Source: Nectonema munidae (lineage: Eukaryota; Nematomorpha; Nectonematoida; Nectonematidae). From it: a stretch of DNA of 64,000 bases. Both the position numbers and the translations under genes were made by a program. Below are positions 13,501 to 25,837 of the stretch, in pieces (position 1 is the first letter of the stretch; each line of letters starts with the position of its first letter). Location: the NCBI GenBank assembly GCA_030549495.1, contig JAUIRK010000915.1, forward strand, positions 124,001 to 188,000. The letters run 5' to 3'. Under the pieces are notes generated by a model. The model was not told the DNA's origin, did no database searches, and was given only the letters and a program-made list of their open reading frames with translations.

Positions 13501-16500
13501 ATAGCCTATGGACCCTAAGGTGACTAAAAAGCTCACTTTAAAAGATCTCTTGTACACATTCTGGCCTTGAAAGTTTTCTCTCCTTCTATAATCATTGACC
13601 TCTAAATCCTAAGGTTTGTCTTCCCATTTGTTAACATCTGTGCTAAACTTTTTCATGCTTTCTGGAAGGTCTTTCAACTTATTTTTTGTCTTCCTCTGGT
13701 CCGATGACCTTCATTGAATTTTGAATAAAAAATATGTTTTGGATATCGGTTGTGCTTCATACTAACGAGATGTTCGACCTATCGAATTTTATTATTACAG
13801 GCTTCAATGCTTATTGTTTCCGCCCGATCCAATACAGCAATGCTTGTTCTTTTTTCTTGCCATCGAATATTCATAATAGTTTGAAGCATAGTTGTTAAAC
13901 GTTCTCAAGAAGATTGATATTACTTCTGTATGTTGCCCAAGCTTCTGTGACATAAAATAGTGTTGGTATCACTATAGCTTTGTACGCCATCAGTTTTGTC
14001 TTTGTTTAAATATTACGATCATAAAATTACCTCTACGCCGGATTCACGGTTAAGGTCTTTGAATCAATTTTTGTGAGGATATGAAATCCTTAGCCTTTAC
14101 CTATAGAAAAGTTTAATCCACAAAACAATGGTGAAATCGGGGTTAGAACAGGCGTCCACAACCTTTTGATAATAAAGTACTAAACTGATCTGACAAATAA
14201 TATTAATTTTAGAGTGTATGCCTTTGAAACTCGTTATAACAAAGCTTTATTTTATTAATTCTATTTATTTTCAAAAGTCATTTAAATTTTTTGAAATTAT
14301 AATTTATCGAGTTACATTAAATATCTATTTTTCTCTTGGAAACCCTTCTTGCTAACTTCTTTCTTACTGCGACAAAAGATAAATTTAAAAAGTATTCTAC
14401 TAGTGAATTAGGAAATGCTCAATATAGGAGCCGTTTTCTTTGTTTATATCATGCATGGTAAAGGGGTTTAATTTTAAGGCATTAATTATTATCTGCACCG
14501 CTAAAAGATACAAGTGATTTAAAAAAAATAGGCATTTTGAACGTCACCTCAAAAACAACGACTTCATTTTTTCCTTAAATTTATAATTTAGTATCGTTAA
14601 AATTTTTAGTTCAGTGGTATTGAAATGTAAAAGTACCAAGCACTGCTAACTTCATATAGTATATTAGATGATAGACCATAAAAGCACGTAACAATATAAC
14701 TTAATTATTACCAAGTCTCATCTTGAAATATAGTTATAGCCAAAATGAATCTTTATTTTTGCCTCGTGTGCGTGCCATGCCTACATCTAGAACAATTACT
14801 TTATAAGTTTTGTGTTCTTGTTCTAACCGTGTTGCTCGCTTTCCACCCCTTGACCATAACGAATCCACCAGGAGAAGGCAAAACTATAGATTTTCTGCTG
14901 GAAGCTATAAGAAGGGCTGTCATTGAGACATTTTAAAGAAAATACGAGGTATTCCTTATTCCCTGCTTCGTTAACAGCATTTGGAGTCGATATGTATGTA
15001 CTAGAGATGGGATCCTTGGTAGGAACAACCTCATTCTAGTTATTTTTATTTTAAACAAAAATACCTTTCGGTATTGTTATCGTTAATTAAAAACTCTTTT
15101 GATCCTTTTCGTTACTTTTCGTTTTATACAAAAACAAAAACAAAGCTTTATTAAATAAATAATAATTGCTTTGAATGTTTTGTAATTTTGAAAAACTTTG
15201 TTGAAATGTGTTTAAATGAAGAATTGTAATAACAAATAACTCAAAAATATTTCATTGAATTGAAATCTCAAAGTTGAATAAATGTTTGGCATAAATTTAA
15301 GATTTAAATTGAAATCAATCGCTACAAATTTTGAAGCAAGAATTAAAATACCTTTAAATGTACAAGTCCAAAAATGTTATTTTAGAATAAAGTTGTTAAT
15401 TTATTTGAAAAGTAACACAAACTTACCAAAAATGTTGTCCTTGTTTACCTTTTCTCACTTCATTCTGTAGTGTTGTGACCCGTGACCAGAATAATCAAAC
15501 GAAATATAATGTGAAGCAGAGGATTTGCAAAGTCAATGTATTTCGCGTCTTGTCGCTAACCGGTTAATAACGATCTTTTACCAGCAGAGCACTTGAACAA
15601 AGAGAGGTCTGTTACATTTTTTTCATTCGGCTATTTGAGGAGTAGGTCAATTTAAATGATATTATTATGCATATGCGATAAGCAATTTCTTGGTAATCTT
15701 CATCGTCCAATGAGCACTCATATATTGACTTTTTATTTGCATTCTCTTTTATTTTCAGGCTATTTTAATGGCTTATTCTAGTAAATATTTTTTTGACATT
15801 GTTTCTAAGATCTTTTTTGATAAATTTATATCCGAAAATTGCTTTTAAAACAGGAGTATAAAGGCATATCTTGCATTTCTATATCGAATTTTTCAGAATT
15901 TATTATTTCTCGATAAACATATTCATAAAAAAGATTCTTGCTTTTCTAAAAACAGAATAGAACTTGAAAACACATCTCTCTATATTCTTTGGAAAAAGAA
16001 AACTCTTCTTCATCGAAGCAAGCTGCTTTTAACTTCATGCATAAAAACGTTTAAGTATTTTAAAATCAATATGTCTAAGAGATGTAGATTTTGATTTCCA
16101 TCTAGTAATCTTTACAAAACATGTTGCTGTTCCCCAGCTGCACTTGTTTCAAATGTTGACATAATTTTTGAAGGCGGAATCAATGTTCTTTTATGCTTTT
16201 TTTGCATTGTTTTATTCTTAGTAAACATATAATATATGCCTGAATGATTCATGTTGAAATAAAAAAAGAAAGAAAAATTTACAAAATAAAAAATATTTAA
16301 TTAGACATAAAAAAAAATGCCCTATAGTTTTCATTTTCGTTATCGCTATCATTAATAGTGATGACGATACAGAAAATCACCGTTTCCCAACTCTGAATTG
16401 TTTAGAGAGTGAGAAAGTGGGACAAATGTATGCTTATATGCGTTCGTAAACAGTATGTATACAATGTAGAATTACAAATATAGAATGTTAATAATATAGA

Positions 16501-19500
16501 TAGCGCCTCGATATTTACCTCACGTTGAAGCTCGAATTGGTATCGAGATTTAAGAAAAACTTTAATTATTATTTACGCAAGTTTTAGGAAATTCGCTAAT
16601 TCTTTTGATTTTACTATGGAAAATTCACGAAATTTCAAGCTAATACAATTCACTCAATTTTATATGCTGTTAAATGCTTTAGTGCTCGCACTAAAAGGTC
16701 ACCTATAGAATTAAATTATTTTTTCGTTATCGTTTTAAATCATTTTGAACAAATGATACTTATACGCATCGATAATGTAGATTGATTGCATAATAGTAGA
16801 TAGATATTTGCAAAAGTCCGACATGGTTAATTTTAACAGACTATTTAAAAATGCCTGATTGATAAAATAGTAAAAAAATTATATCTTTTAGATGATGTAG
16901 CAGATTCTTAATGGTATTTAAATGAAAGAGAGCAAAGATGAAAAGAAATATATTCTTTATTTCTTATACTTTCTAGTTTACTTGTTGCTGTATGAGGAAG
17001 TAGCCTAGAGAAATCTTGACTATATCAAAATTATGGTTTATAAAATAAAAGTAGGTTACCCGTTAAAAGAGATCATTTCTTCCTCCCAAAAGTCTTTGCA
17101 ATGAAGATTCTTGTGTTCTCTTTATTTGATAGAACTTCACGCGTTTGCTCATAAATATCGGACCAAAGAATAGAAGAATCAAATCTCAGAGGATAAATGC
17201 CAAAGTCCTTGAAAAAATTACACAATTGAGGATAAACATGCATAACAATTCAAAATTTTAAGTCAAATTCATATATGACAACGCAACAGTATAAATACGT
17301 AAAAAACAAATATATCATGAAGAGATATGGATATAGTACAAAATAAATATAAACGAGTACTTCAGGAATGTAGATCTTCCATGTACTAAATTTGGAGATA
17401 TGCATGATAGACGCGCTACGTACCCCGTTGCTAATTGAATTAACTCACCGCATTTGCAAACATTTTTTTTTAATTCGCTAATGCTCTAGTTACTTTATCA
17501 GGCATCTAGTTGCTATTTACTTTGTTGTGTAGTTCTTTCGTTAGTTAAATAGCTCGTAAGTTAACTGGTTTATTGGTTATCTATTCAGTGCAGTGAAGTT
17601 GGTCGATAGGTCAGAAAGAGTCGGTTTGAAGGATACAATTGTTGAAACTGTAAAGCAGGGACGTTTGTGATGATTACGACGAGTGTTAGTAAGTAGTGGA
17701 AGTTTTAGAAGCATTCCTGTTCCGCAGCAAAAAAATTTTAAAATCTTACACTTACTCTGGAGTAAAAATATCACTCTAAAAATATTTTGTCATTGTTCTA
17801 AGAATCATCAAGCTAAATTTAAGAGCTCAGTTATATCATATGATCATCACTAACCAAATTTTTAATTAAATGAAACTAAGGTAATTAGCACACAATAAAA
17901 AAAATCAAAACGACTAATTGAAACAAAAAGCTCAAGCATAATATCAGCATTACATCAAATCAAGTTAGTTCTTAAAAATAAGATACATTCAATCAATCTA
18001 ATTAGCGAACATCATTTTTGACATTGATAAAGAGAATTACTAAAAAGGAAAGAAAATAAAAAATAATGAATATAGCCATAATTTACCATGTACTTTATCA
18101 TTACATATTGAAAAATATAGAATTAAATTATTTTACAAAAGATAGATTCGAAGCTCATTTTAATATGCCACTTACGTGTAAGCACAGAGAAGATGAAATA
18201 CACTTCTTAGTCTTGAAATTGTGAAAACGGAATTGAAATATTATCAGAATGGTAAGAAATATTAAAACAAAGCTTAAACAATGAAATTAATGCTATAACT
18301 TCACTGAAATATGACAAGTGTTTGATTTATGAGCGATTTTAACAATACACGTACTTAAGACGTCGTTAAAACGAACATTGCACATAAATGGCTATAGAAG
18401 TGGAAAGTGTAAATTAAGAGGTTTGGAATCAAATTTGTTACAAACCTTAAATTTATATGAATTAGTTATTCCATTCCAAAACGTATAGAGAATAATTACA
18501 TGATAATGAAATAGTTTCCAATGAAATGGAGAAAATAATTCTTTTACTGAATTGAAATGAATACATCGGTATCTAATGGGCTAAAGAAAATCTTACTTAA
18601 AGGCAAATCTATCATATCCCATTATATCCACAATATCACCAGAAGCACTTGTAAAAGCAAAAATAGCTTTTATGAGAAAAATTACAATCATTTACCTACT
18701 TATAGATGTTATTTGCAAAAAATTGAAGAAAATTGTAAAAATATTACGAACTATTCAAGGCAATCTTGAAAAAAACCGAAACATTGCATAAAATGAATAT
18801 CTAAGAATGAAGATGCTATGAGAACCGTATTTACTTTTATAGAAATCAATAATATGATTGGAAAGTTTTTTTCCCCACATTTATTGAAATCAAGCAGAAT
18901 CTTTTCAGTTTTTGGAGAATCATCTTTGGCATACTTTGAATCATAGAAGATTAATTTTCATATTTGAGTGTTCCGTTTATGTTTAAAATTAAAACGGTAT
19001 GAAAGGAAGAGTCTGAGGGGATGTCATTAGAATTTGCGTCAGTGGGAGCAAAGAATTCATTGCCGCCGTATCTGATTGTGCCAATATTTCTAAGTGTATT
19101 TAAATTCTTGTATGGCACGATTATTAATCTCTCATTTTTTTGTTCAAATAATCACAACATGAATTTGTCTTTGCGATCACGTTTGATTATTGTTTAGTGC
19201 AGATCTACTTTCATTTTTTTCCTTCAGATTAGATGTCTCTTTTGTAGGAATTATGGAATCTGATGCAAAATAACATACGACTTTGATCTTATCAAATGTT
19301 GAGTACAATTATTATTTGCTCTTTTGTTATCTTTAGGATTACCAATGATGCTCGAGAAGACGAAATGGAAGAAAATGTCGAGCAAGTCGGTCAAATGATT
19401 GGAAATCTAAAAAACATGGCGATTGATATGGGCGGTGAAATCGAAGCCCAAAACAAACAAATCGACAAAATCTCTACAAAGGTAAAGAATATCAAGATTT

Positions 19501-21591
19501 TCGTTGCGTTTAAACAATATTTACTCTTTATCTTTGATCTGAGTTTAAGATTCGAATACCTTTTTTTACGAGATTACCATCCTAGATCACTTTAAATAAC
19601 GTTTTTATCTTCAACGAATTACTCTATTTGAGTTAACTTTTCAATTTCTTTTAAGCCAGCTCCCCTTAATTAATGATAAAATTGAATACATTTGCTCTCG
19701 ATTCTGCTACACGATATGTTTTTAAATACGTAATCTTTTCTCTTGCTTAGGAGATTACACTATTTTTCCAAATATTAATAATTCAGTCAAGGAGTAGATC
19801 GTACTTTTAAAGATTTATCCTCTATCATATACATGCAGAAAGAGAGAGTAGAACTTCATTATTGCGAAATTTTAATATACCGAAGATTTTGATATCCCCA
19901 CTCCCTTCATAATTGATTGCTTTGAAATAGTTGCAAAATATAGTGAAATTGTCATTATAACAAAAATAAGATCAAACGCACTAAAAGCAATTTTGATGTA
20001 AAATAAAGTAACCTCTTTCCCATTTGTCACAAGTCTAATCATATGTTTTGTCTTCTTTTAGTTTACTCTGTTGTGGTTGGTGATTTTATGATTTATTGAT
20101 TTCATTTTCTTCAGCGTAGATATGATAATATATTATTTAGATTTAGTGTCTTCTGCAATTCACAACGGTTATGTCTTCATTAGGTATTGTGAACAGATAC
20201 AAAGTGCTATCCTAAATGATACTCCCATGTTGTTCTTTTTGTTTCTAATTTTCAAGCACCATTTGCTTTGTTTCTATAAAGTGTTTCTTACCTGATTGCA
20301 GATATCTTCATGATTTCGGTTGTGCAATTTTGTTTTCTGAAAAGCCGACATACGGGTCAGATATGCGTTGCAATGTCAATCGGATTCGGGTCGGATACCA
20401 GTTTTATTTTGTAAATAACCCTTATATGCAGTCTTCAATTTCATCTTATCTGAATTTATTGCAAGTATCATTTATTATATTTATTTATCACTCGATAATA
20501 TCACGATGTGTAATTAAATTATCAAGTGTATCTCAAACGTTTGAAATTGCTTCATAAAGAATCATTGCTTCAGGTGGTTTTTGACAAAACCAGTGAGATA
20601 ATCTTGTGAAAGAAGCACGTGTCTTCTTTTCGTTCCATTAAAGAAATTAACCCCAATCTTTAAGCCAAGCACTGAACCCGTTTTATATTTGATTATTCTT
20701 TTAATTCAAAAACTTAAAACTAATTGTATTATTAGTTTTTTAACTAATTAATATTTTAACTAAGATTGAAAAATGTTTAAACTTCATATTAATTATCTAC
20801 TAGTGTCTTAAATCGAAAGCAAAAAGTATGAAAATTTTGTCTAAAAATGAAAAAGTTGAAACAATAAAATATCTGACAACTCAAATTAAAGACAAGACCT
20901 ATCTAGATAAAGTAATAAATGAATCTTTGACAACTCAAACATATTGTATTGTTTTATCGAAGAATTTAATGCTTAATTTTGATAATTCAATAATTTCATC
21001 AAAATTTCAAATTATTTTAGCTCATTGAAAACATTAAATTTAAATCCATTTCTGTAACTTTTAGCATTAAAAAAACCTTTTTTAAACGACTTTTAAAATA
21101 ATGTATTCTGATTTTATGAAGGCTTTAATTAAAAACTGATAATAATTTTAAAAAAAATGGAGTCAACTGTGCTTATGAATTGAATACTCAATTTGTTCCT
21201 CATGGAATATGATGGTCATCTTACCTAAGCTTATGAAGCGAAATATTTTGGTACCTTCATTATTACCTGAAATTCACTCTGTTTTTGAAAATAGAAGGGA
21301 AACTGAAAGTATTTCGGGTCGGACAAGAATTTTTATAATTGATTGGGACTGAAGTTCTATATTTCGTGAGTACTAGGAATCCCAATTGAATATTTTCCAT
21401 CTGACTTGTCAGCCCTACTTCCTCATATGGGTGAATTGGAAAATATGATAGGCCTTTTTAATAGTATGTTATAAATTTGATGTATATAGAACCTACTGAA
21501 AATATATAATAACATTTTTTTGACATAGGCAACTGCAAACGATGCTAGAATCAATCAAGCCAATGTTAGAGCAGCAAAAATTTTAAAGTAA
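1562..21591 (+). CDS. Snap25: SNAP-25, t-SNARE (complete, 7 exons)
   Basis: SNAP-25 supplies two of the four helices of the neuronal SNARE complex, with syntaxin and synaptobrevin, and drives vesicle fusion at the presynaptic membrane. Seven exons with GT/AG borders join in frame: 1562-1633, 3693-3734, 5964-6012, 8160-8277, 12840-12965, 19337-19481 and 21529-21591 (stop TAA). They give 615 nt and 204 residues, against 206 in human. Residue numbers match the human protein without gaps at key sites. The zero-layer glutamines are Q53 (LDEQGEQ) and Q174 (IEAQNKQID). The palmitoylated cluster CGLCTCPC has all four cysteines at 85, 88, 90 and 92. The first SNARE motif lies at about 19-81 and the second at about 137-200 ([13 protein letters not shown]). 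The C-terminus ends [11 protein letters not shown], with Val at 197 where human has Gln. The ATG at 1562 aligns with the family N-terminus. I saw no duplicated alternative exon like the vertebrate 5a/5b pair. Introns are 2.0-6.4 kb. Confidence 0.97.
2740..3545 (-). pseudogene. unidentified decayed coding-like segment
   Basis: This stretch in SNAP-25 intron 1 is less AT-rich than its surroundings and reads as several protein-like pieces on the minus strand in shifting frames. The first starts at 3544 ([20 protein letters not shown]) and stops at 3380 after 54 residues. A second piece at 2975-3181 contains [21 protein letters not shown] plus-strand frame at 3003-3551 is longer (182 codons) but hydrophobic and low in complexity, so I read it as the shadow. 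The pieces suggest a decayed transposon or retrocopy. I cannot name the family. Confidence 0.35.
4605..4929. repeat. TTAA-type MITE, copy 2, split by a hAT MITE
   Basis: The left end is CCCTTTGAAACATC preceded by TTAA (4601-4604). The right end reads CCCTTGTCATGACC from the other strand and is followed by CTAA, a decayed TTAA. Without the 4641-4824 insertion it is about 140 bp and aligns along its length with the copy at 58840-58970; both have CCAGTGTGACA near the left end. It lies in SNAP-25 intron 2. Confidence 0.6.
4641..4824. mobile_element. hAT-like MITE nested in a TTAA MITE
   Basis: The left end is CAGGTGCGGATCCAGAAC. The right end, read from the other strand, is CAGGAGCGGATACAGAAG, so about 15 of 18 bases match. 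The CAG start followed by GCGGATCCAG is typical of ends of ZMYM1-like hAT transposons. Flanking octamers GTGACACC (4631) and GTCACAGG (4825) agree at 5 of 8 positions and may be an eroded target duplication. The unit is non-coding and about 184 bp long. The related copy at 58840 shows the site without an insertion. Confidence 0.6.
5237..5356. repeat. TTAA-flanked MITE, copy 3
   Basis: TTAA flanks both ends (5233-5236 and 5357-5360). The left end, CCCGTTAACGACCAGAATAA, and the next 30 bases are nearly identical to copy 1 at the start of the window, so the two belong to one subfamily. The right end reads CCCATTAACGGTC from the other strand. It is in SNAP-25 intron 2. Confidence 0.75.
6226..7816 (+). 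mobile_element. ZBED5/SCAND3-like hAT remnant
   Basis: A hAT remnant in SNAP-25 intron 3. The longest open piece is 7124-7537, with motifs of the ZBED5/FAM200/SCAND3 group of hAT-derived proteins: [41 protein letters not shown]. Upstream near 6725 a fragment reads KKSHNIGE, matching the conserved KPHTIGE of that group. Downstream at about 7600-7720 the pieces [10 protein letters not shown] and VYNLDQ continue the domain with stops. Candidate termini are CAGTGGTTTTAAAATTGG at 6226 and, from the other strand, CAGCGGCTCTGACC ending at 7816. I found no matching 8-bp target duplication, so the borders are tentative. The original element is clearly inactive. Confidence 0.65.
9012..9083 (+). repeat. 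tRNA-like sequence, probable SINE head or tRNA pseudogene
   Basis: A 72-nt unit with a perfect 7-bp acceptor stem (GGCTTGA at 9012, TCAAGCC at 9076). It also has a good T arm, with TTGGG and CCCGA around a TTCGATT loop, and a B-box-like GGGTTCGATTCCC. The anticodon and D stems do not pair properly, so a working tRNA is unlikely. The following sequence (GCGGCGCAATTGTGCC) loosely resembles part of the 49.4 kb repeat, which would fit a tRNA-derived SINE. It lies in SNAP-25 intron 4. Confidence 0.45.
10046..12084 (-). pseudogene. piggyBac transposase pseudogene
   Basis: Read on the minus strand, the probable start codon is at 12084 ([14 protein letters not shown]). The core of the N-terminal half is open from 11612 to 11277 and contains [14 protein letters not shown] and [17 protein letters not shown], diagnostic of the DDE_Tnp_1_7 (piggyBac) family. 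Next come [17 protein letters not shown] (10980-11030), [17 protein letters not shown] and [20 protein letters not shown] (10410-10580). The C-terminal cysteine-rich domain [15 protein letters not shown]...HDYC ends at a stop at 10046. The gene is broken by several frameshifts and stops, notably across about 11640-12050, and by a MITE at 11021-11190. It cannot make a full transposase. Confidence 0.85.
11021..11190. mobile_element. PIF/Harbinger-like MITE inside the piggyBac gene
   Basis: The left end GGGGTCGTTCACAATTGATG and the right end, read from the other strand, GGAGTCGTTCAGAATTGACG match at 17 of 20 positions. Both are flanked by TAA (11018-11020 and 11191-11193), the 3-bp duplication expected for PIF/Harbinger elements. 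The interior is non-coding and includes a run of about 20 C (11139-11158). The insertion splits the piggyBac transposase between its KCAKV and RPLIMES segments, so it is younger than the piggyBac copy. Confidence 0.7.
13370..14025 (-). pseudogene. LINE reverse-transcriptase 3' fragment
   Basis: Minus-strand pieces in SNAP-25 intron 5 match the end of the ORF2 protein of non-LTR retrotransposons: [20 protein letters not shown] (about 13995-13935), then [19 protein letters not shown] (about 13860-13805), then [20 protein letters not shown] and QKISLKDLPES (about 13760-13660). This order (YK..LLYG.E.W, then .I.WQ....VL.RA, then a KD.L box) is the usual region after the reverse-transcriptase core. 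Frames change several times and stops are frequent, so it is an old 5'-truncated copy. I cannot fix the clade. Confidence 0.7.
15478..15563. repeat. TTAA-type MITE, copy 4
   Basis: A shortened relative of copies 1 and 3, in SNAP-25 intron 5. It shares CGTGACCAGAATAATCAAACGA and GTGAAGCAGA. The right end, CTAACCGG, is followed by TTAA (15564-15567). The left TTAA has decayed to TGTGA. Confidence 0.6.
16400..19336. other. remaining part of SNAP-25 intron 5, nothing recognised
   Basis: AT-rich intronic sequence. Short open frames such as 17577-17774 (-) and 18557-18769 (+) have no family resemblance and are probably chance. Confidence 0.5.
19482..21528. other. SNAP-25 intron 6, nothing recognised
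   Basis: AT-rich intron between the exon for most of the second SNARE motif and the short last exon. I see no transposon, RNA gene or alternative exon in it. Confidence 0.5.
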
Positions 21592-21948
21592 AGATATACC
21601 TTCTATTTCTTCCTGTTGAAATATTTTCACGCCATTACAGCATTCCACTTTGTCACCATTATTTTTTTCATCATCTTTATTGTTAATGTACATACCCCTT
21701 TTTTCTATGGAGGCAATTTGTCTTCAAAAACAAGAATCTTTGGCAGAGATGCCAAATCATGCTTGACATTAATATGTTTTTGTAAACTTATGCAATTGTG
21801 TATGTTTGTTTTATTTTTTTTGATAGTTTTATTTTTACTGTGATTTTTCCCACTTTTTGGAGACCAAATATTATATGCGTATTCTTGTTGTTTTATTAAA
21901 ATTTTTTTATGTTATCAATTTAATGTTGCAATATTGTAAATCTGTATT

Positions 21949-21954
21949 AATAAA
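21949..21954 (+). promoter_or_regulatory. candidate poly(A) signal of SNAP-25
   Basis: An AATAAA hexamer lies about 360 nt after the SNAP-25 stop codon, on the coding strand. In such AT-rich DNA hexamers arise by chance, so this is only the first plausible signal; others follow near 22080. Confidence 0.35.
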
Positions 21955-21959
21955 ATACC

Positions 21960-24900
21960 TCAGACGTATAGCCTTACAACATATCTACGTCTTTTCCTTA
22001 TGTTAAAGATTCAGTCTTCATACTTTGCATAGTTATGAACTTTATAATGCGATCTCTATGTAAATTTTTTACTTTGTTAAAATAAATTTTACAACTTACC
22101 ATCAGCACGTTTTGTCACTTGAAAATGCTCACATCTTTTCTCATTAAAAGGCATGCTTGCTGAAGATTGAGTGAAGAAAATACAAAACATATCCTTTCTA
22201 TGCGCCAATTAATTAATCTTCTTAAACATTGAAGAAAGTAGACTTCTATACTCTACTCTTCTGGCCTTTTATAAAGTCACATTTTAACTTATGGGTTGAG
22301 CAAGTAAACAAGTTTAGGCTTGTCAAAATATCTTAAATTTATCAAAAAGTTGTTGCATTGTGGAATTTGAAGTGAAAAATCATTTTTCATAATTTTCTCA
22401 TGGAAAACTGAGTGATGTTAGCATTTTTCTTAATTTTATATGGCTTACAGACGAAACCTTGGCAGTATTTAGCACATAATTTCCATATTCAATGTATGTT
22501 GTCGCCACTTATCTATTTTTCATCTTTTCATTTGCACCTCCATATATAAATAAATATACCAGAAAAAAATAATACTTTCTCTTTTCTTTCTCAAGAAGTA
22601 TGCATTTTGCATTTCCTTAAGAGTCTTCTTTTCATAAAAATTATCTTTGTTTTTCTCGTAAATTTTCCACTCATTTTGCACGATATTTTTTATTTTGACC
22701 TCCTTTTAAATACTCGTTTTTTTATGAAACTTCAAATTCTTAAAACTTTTCCCATCCTTAATCGATGCATTTGTGTGTAAGCATTTTTTAAAGGTACAAT
22801 AAATGGTAAGAGTGTGGTATAAATCGAGTTTGATACTTTTCACTTTTCATTAATATATTTATATCTTTGACATATTTTGCCGAAAAAATAGGATAAGAGG
22901 GGTGCAAGCAAAATGATAGTTCTCTGAGATGAATAATCTCATTGGTATTCAGTGTTTTTCTTGTTTTTTTTTTAGATTTTTAGAGTTTGGTGTAGTGTGA
23001 GCCTTCATTCAAAGCTTCTTAATCAGGGATTTGTTTCACACGTATCATTTTAATCATTCACTTATTCTTATGTGCGCATAATAATTCAATAAGACCAATG
23101 CGTTTTCATTCGCCAAGAAGCCAGGCGATTGTTGGAAAAAAATGAAAATGCAGACCTCTCATTTCTTTTTGCACAAGCTGTTACTTATAGGAAAAGCGAG
23201 TCAATTATCGACGACAGCACACCTATTTGCGACTTGTTCAAGTGAAATAATCGTTATCGAAAAAAACATTAGATCTCGAGTAGAGCTGTTTGACACTTAC
23301 TTATGATTGTTAAAAAAGACATTATTATTACTATCATCATTATTAATACAATAATCGATAGTAATGAGAACAAATTTCGTATTGTCTTTTCTAGGTGGTA
23401 TATATGTATTTTGAGATTCTAAATATATATATATATATGCGTCTCAATTTATGCGCATAGTATTAATAAATATTATTATTATTATGACTATATAAATCGG
23501 TCACTTTCAAAATCAAAGAAGCATTCTTTAATAAGTTTTCAATTTTTCTTTACTATACCTTTCAGTAAGTAAAATCTTTTTCCCTTATTTTAATCTGTCA
23601 AGTGCTCTGTGATTAAGAAGCCGCCTCACTTCAGCACAAACTCTTAAAATCAAAGAAATAATAAAAGCAAAAATACATTCCTTTGGAAAATAGAGAGTTG
23701 AGAACATTTTTATCTCTCTTCTATTCTTCAAAACTCCAAAATTTTAGCTTATTTTCACTTAACCTATATCCTTTGCTTATTTTTTTTTACATTTTTGATG
23801 TGAATCATCGGTTTACGAACAACTCGAACTACCAACAGATCGCTTTACGAACAAATTCTGCCTCAGCTCATGGACTGTTGATCGGATCACGCATTCGAAA
23901 ATTGTTTCTCTTATAATTCTTTATAATGCTAGTCTGTTTCTTAATTCTCTATCTCGTTGTTAATTTAATAAGTATATAATTAATGTATTTTGCATATTAT
24001 ATTCAACGCTGTTAATGTGCACTAAAGTAAGAAAAATCTTGTCGACTCACGAACTAATTCCACTAACGAACAGTTTTGTGGAGTGTATTAATTTCGCAAA
24101 CTAAAGGTAAACCTGTAGATGAAAGATCATTTTCAATTTGTAAAAAATGTGAAATTTAAGTCAGTGTAGTAAAAAGAATATGTTTTTTTGAAGTATCCGC
24201 CTTTCATTTTTTTTAAGTTTCTTTAGTTGTCAGTATTCCATTCAATTGAAGAATAACCTTCCATAACTGGAGTGGTGATAGAGAAGTCATAATCACTGAC
24301 CGTGATCCTACGCTTCCGGTACAAAGCCGTTTACTGGCGCTAATAAAATTTCGGGCATTTACCTCAATTGATATCAAAAATAATTAAATATTTTATTCTA
24401 AATGAGTTTTTTTCCTTGAAAATAGAATTATTTTATTGGAATATGCATTTCCTATTTATTATTGATACACTCTTCCAACATGGAAATTAGCTCTATAGAT
24501 TTGCAAATTAGTATGGATTAGAATCCTTATGGGCTCTAACATTTTCTACAAAATTTTGATACCAACATAGATTTGTAATTAAAAGAATAAACAATAGTAA
24601 ACGATATAATAGTTCTTTCTTCAGAATGAAGGAAAACTTACAGTAAAAATACTTACTTTCTCGAGTATCTCTACAAGGGGGTTCTTGTTTAAACATTTTA
24701 CCTGAATACAACTCACCTGTAAAATATATCTTTTTACATGCAAATATTAAAAAATTTTACTGGAAATTTTTACTTTAAATTTTCTCTTACAACTTCCTTC
24801 CCTTGGAAAATCTTCGATCACATTCCCACAACGAATCTAACGTAACTCAAATGTTTCTTTACACAATAAAAATAGGGGCTCGGGCATGTCTCGCTCCATA

Positions 24901-25806
24901 TTTGTTTTGTGAGCAAATTTCAAAGTTTGCCAATAGACAACAGATATAACTAGATTCACAAAAATTTGAAAAAGTTTAGAGAAGAAATAAAGATATATGT
25001 TGAAGTAGGACTCTATAAATTTTCTAAGTTTTGTTTTGAAGTCAGAAAATGAAGCTTTTAAAATGAACTATCCCCAAAGATTTTATTTTTTTTTAGCCTA
25101 AAAGTAAAAAAAAGTATAACATCCAATTTGCGAGCACCATCTACTTTATTTTGCTAGATAAATATGAAGACGCAATCCATGACACAGCAAAGAATGCTTT
25201 GCTAACAGGATTATTCATTTTCCATTAAATCTTGAAAATGACTGTATTACATTGTGTAGAATCCACTGTTAAACTTTGTGAGGTGTTCTCTTCCATCGAT
25301 GCATTTTTTTTACCTCTGGGACTAATAATTCAATAACATTTTTCCCGCAAAACTATTGGGTTTTCTTTAAGTTCTTAATGATTTATATTTTAAAAAATCA
25401 GTTATAGTGTTCAAAATTACTTTACTTGTTTAACATACTTTTTACACAAAATTTCTAAAGTATGAAATATAACATACTTTTTGTTTTCTATCTTTTTTCA
25501 TTCGGTTTTGGGTGTCCATGTAGAAAGTCCATGTTTGTAAATTTTTTTAAGTTTCTTTTTTTTTTTGAAAAAAACTTTCATGGTTTGAATTGAAGTAAAT
25601 TTACTTTTTAAATAAAGATAAAAGAAAATTTTCCATCTAGTTTTCCTATATGATTATTATATCTACTGTTTTGAAATGTTTCGCTAACAGCTTTCAAAAG
25701 TTATTTTTACTAGAAAAATGATATCTTGTAATCCATGTAGTTTTTTTTGCATTACTACATCTTTCTTCTGTTTTGTCGAAATGAACTTGTTCAATGAATA
25801 GAACGC

Positions 25807-25837
<31 letters not shown>

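Noticed and set aside
14745-14936. 63-codon ORF with a GEGKT word
   Set aside because: The word resembles a nucleotide-binding loop, but the frame is short, cysteine-rich and has no further motif or neighbouring exon.
15003-16395. Possible 1.4-kb hAT element with AGAGATGGGA and AGAGTTGGGA ends and GTTATCGTTA words
   Set aside because: The terminal match is short, no target duplication is visible and no transposase is present. Similar GTTATC words near 49200 hint at a repeat family but not at borders.
25807-25837. ATT tract as a functional site
   Set aside because: An ordinary microsatellite of the kind scattered through the window (also 23423, 51502 and 59095).
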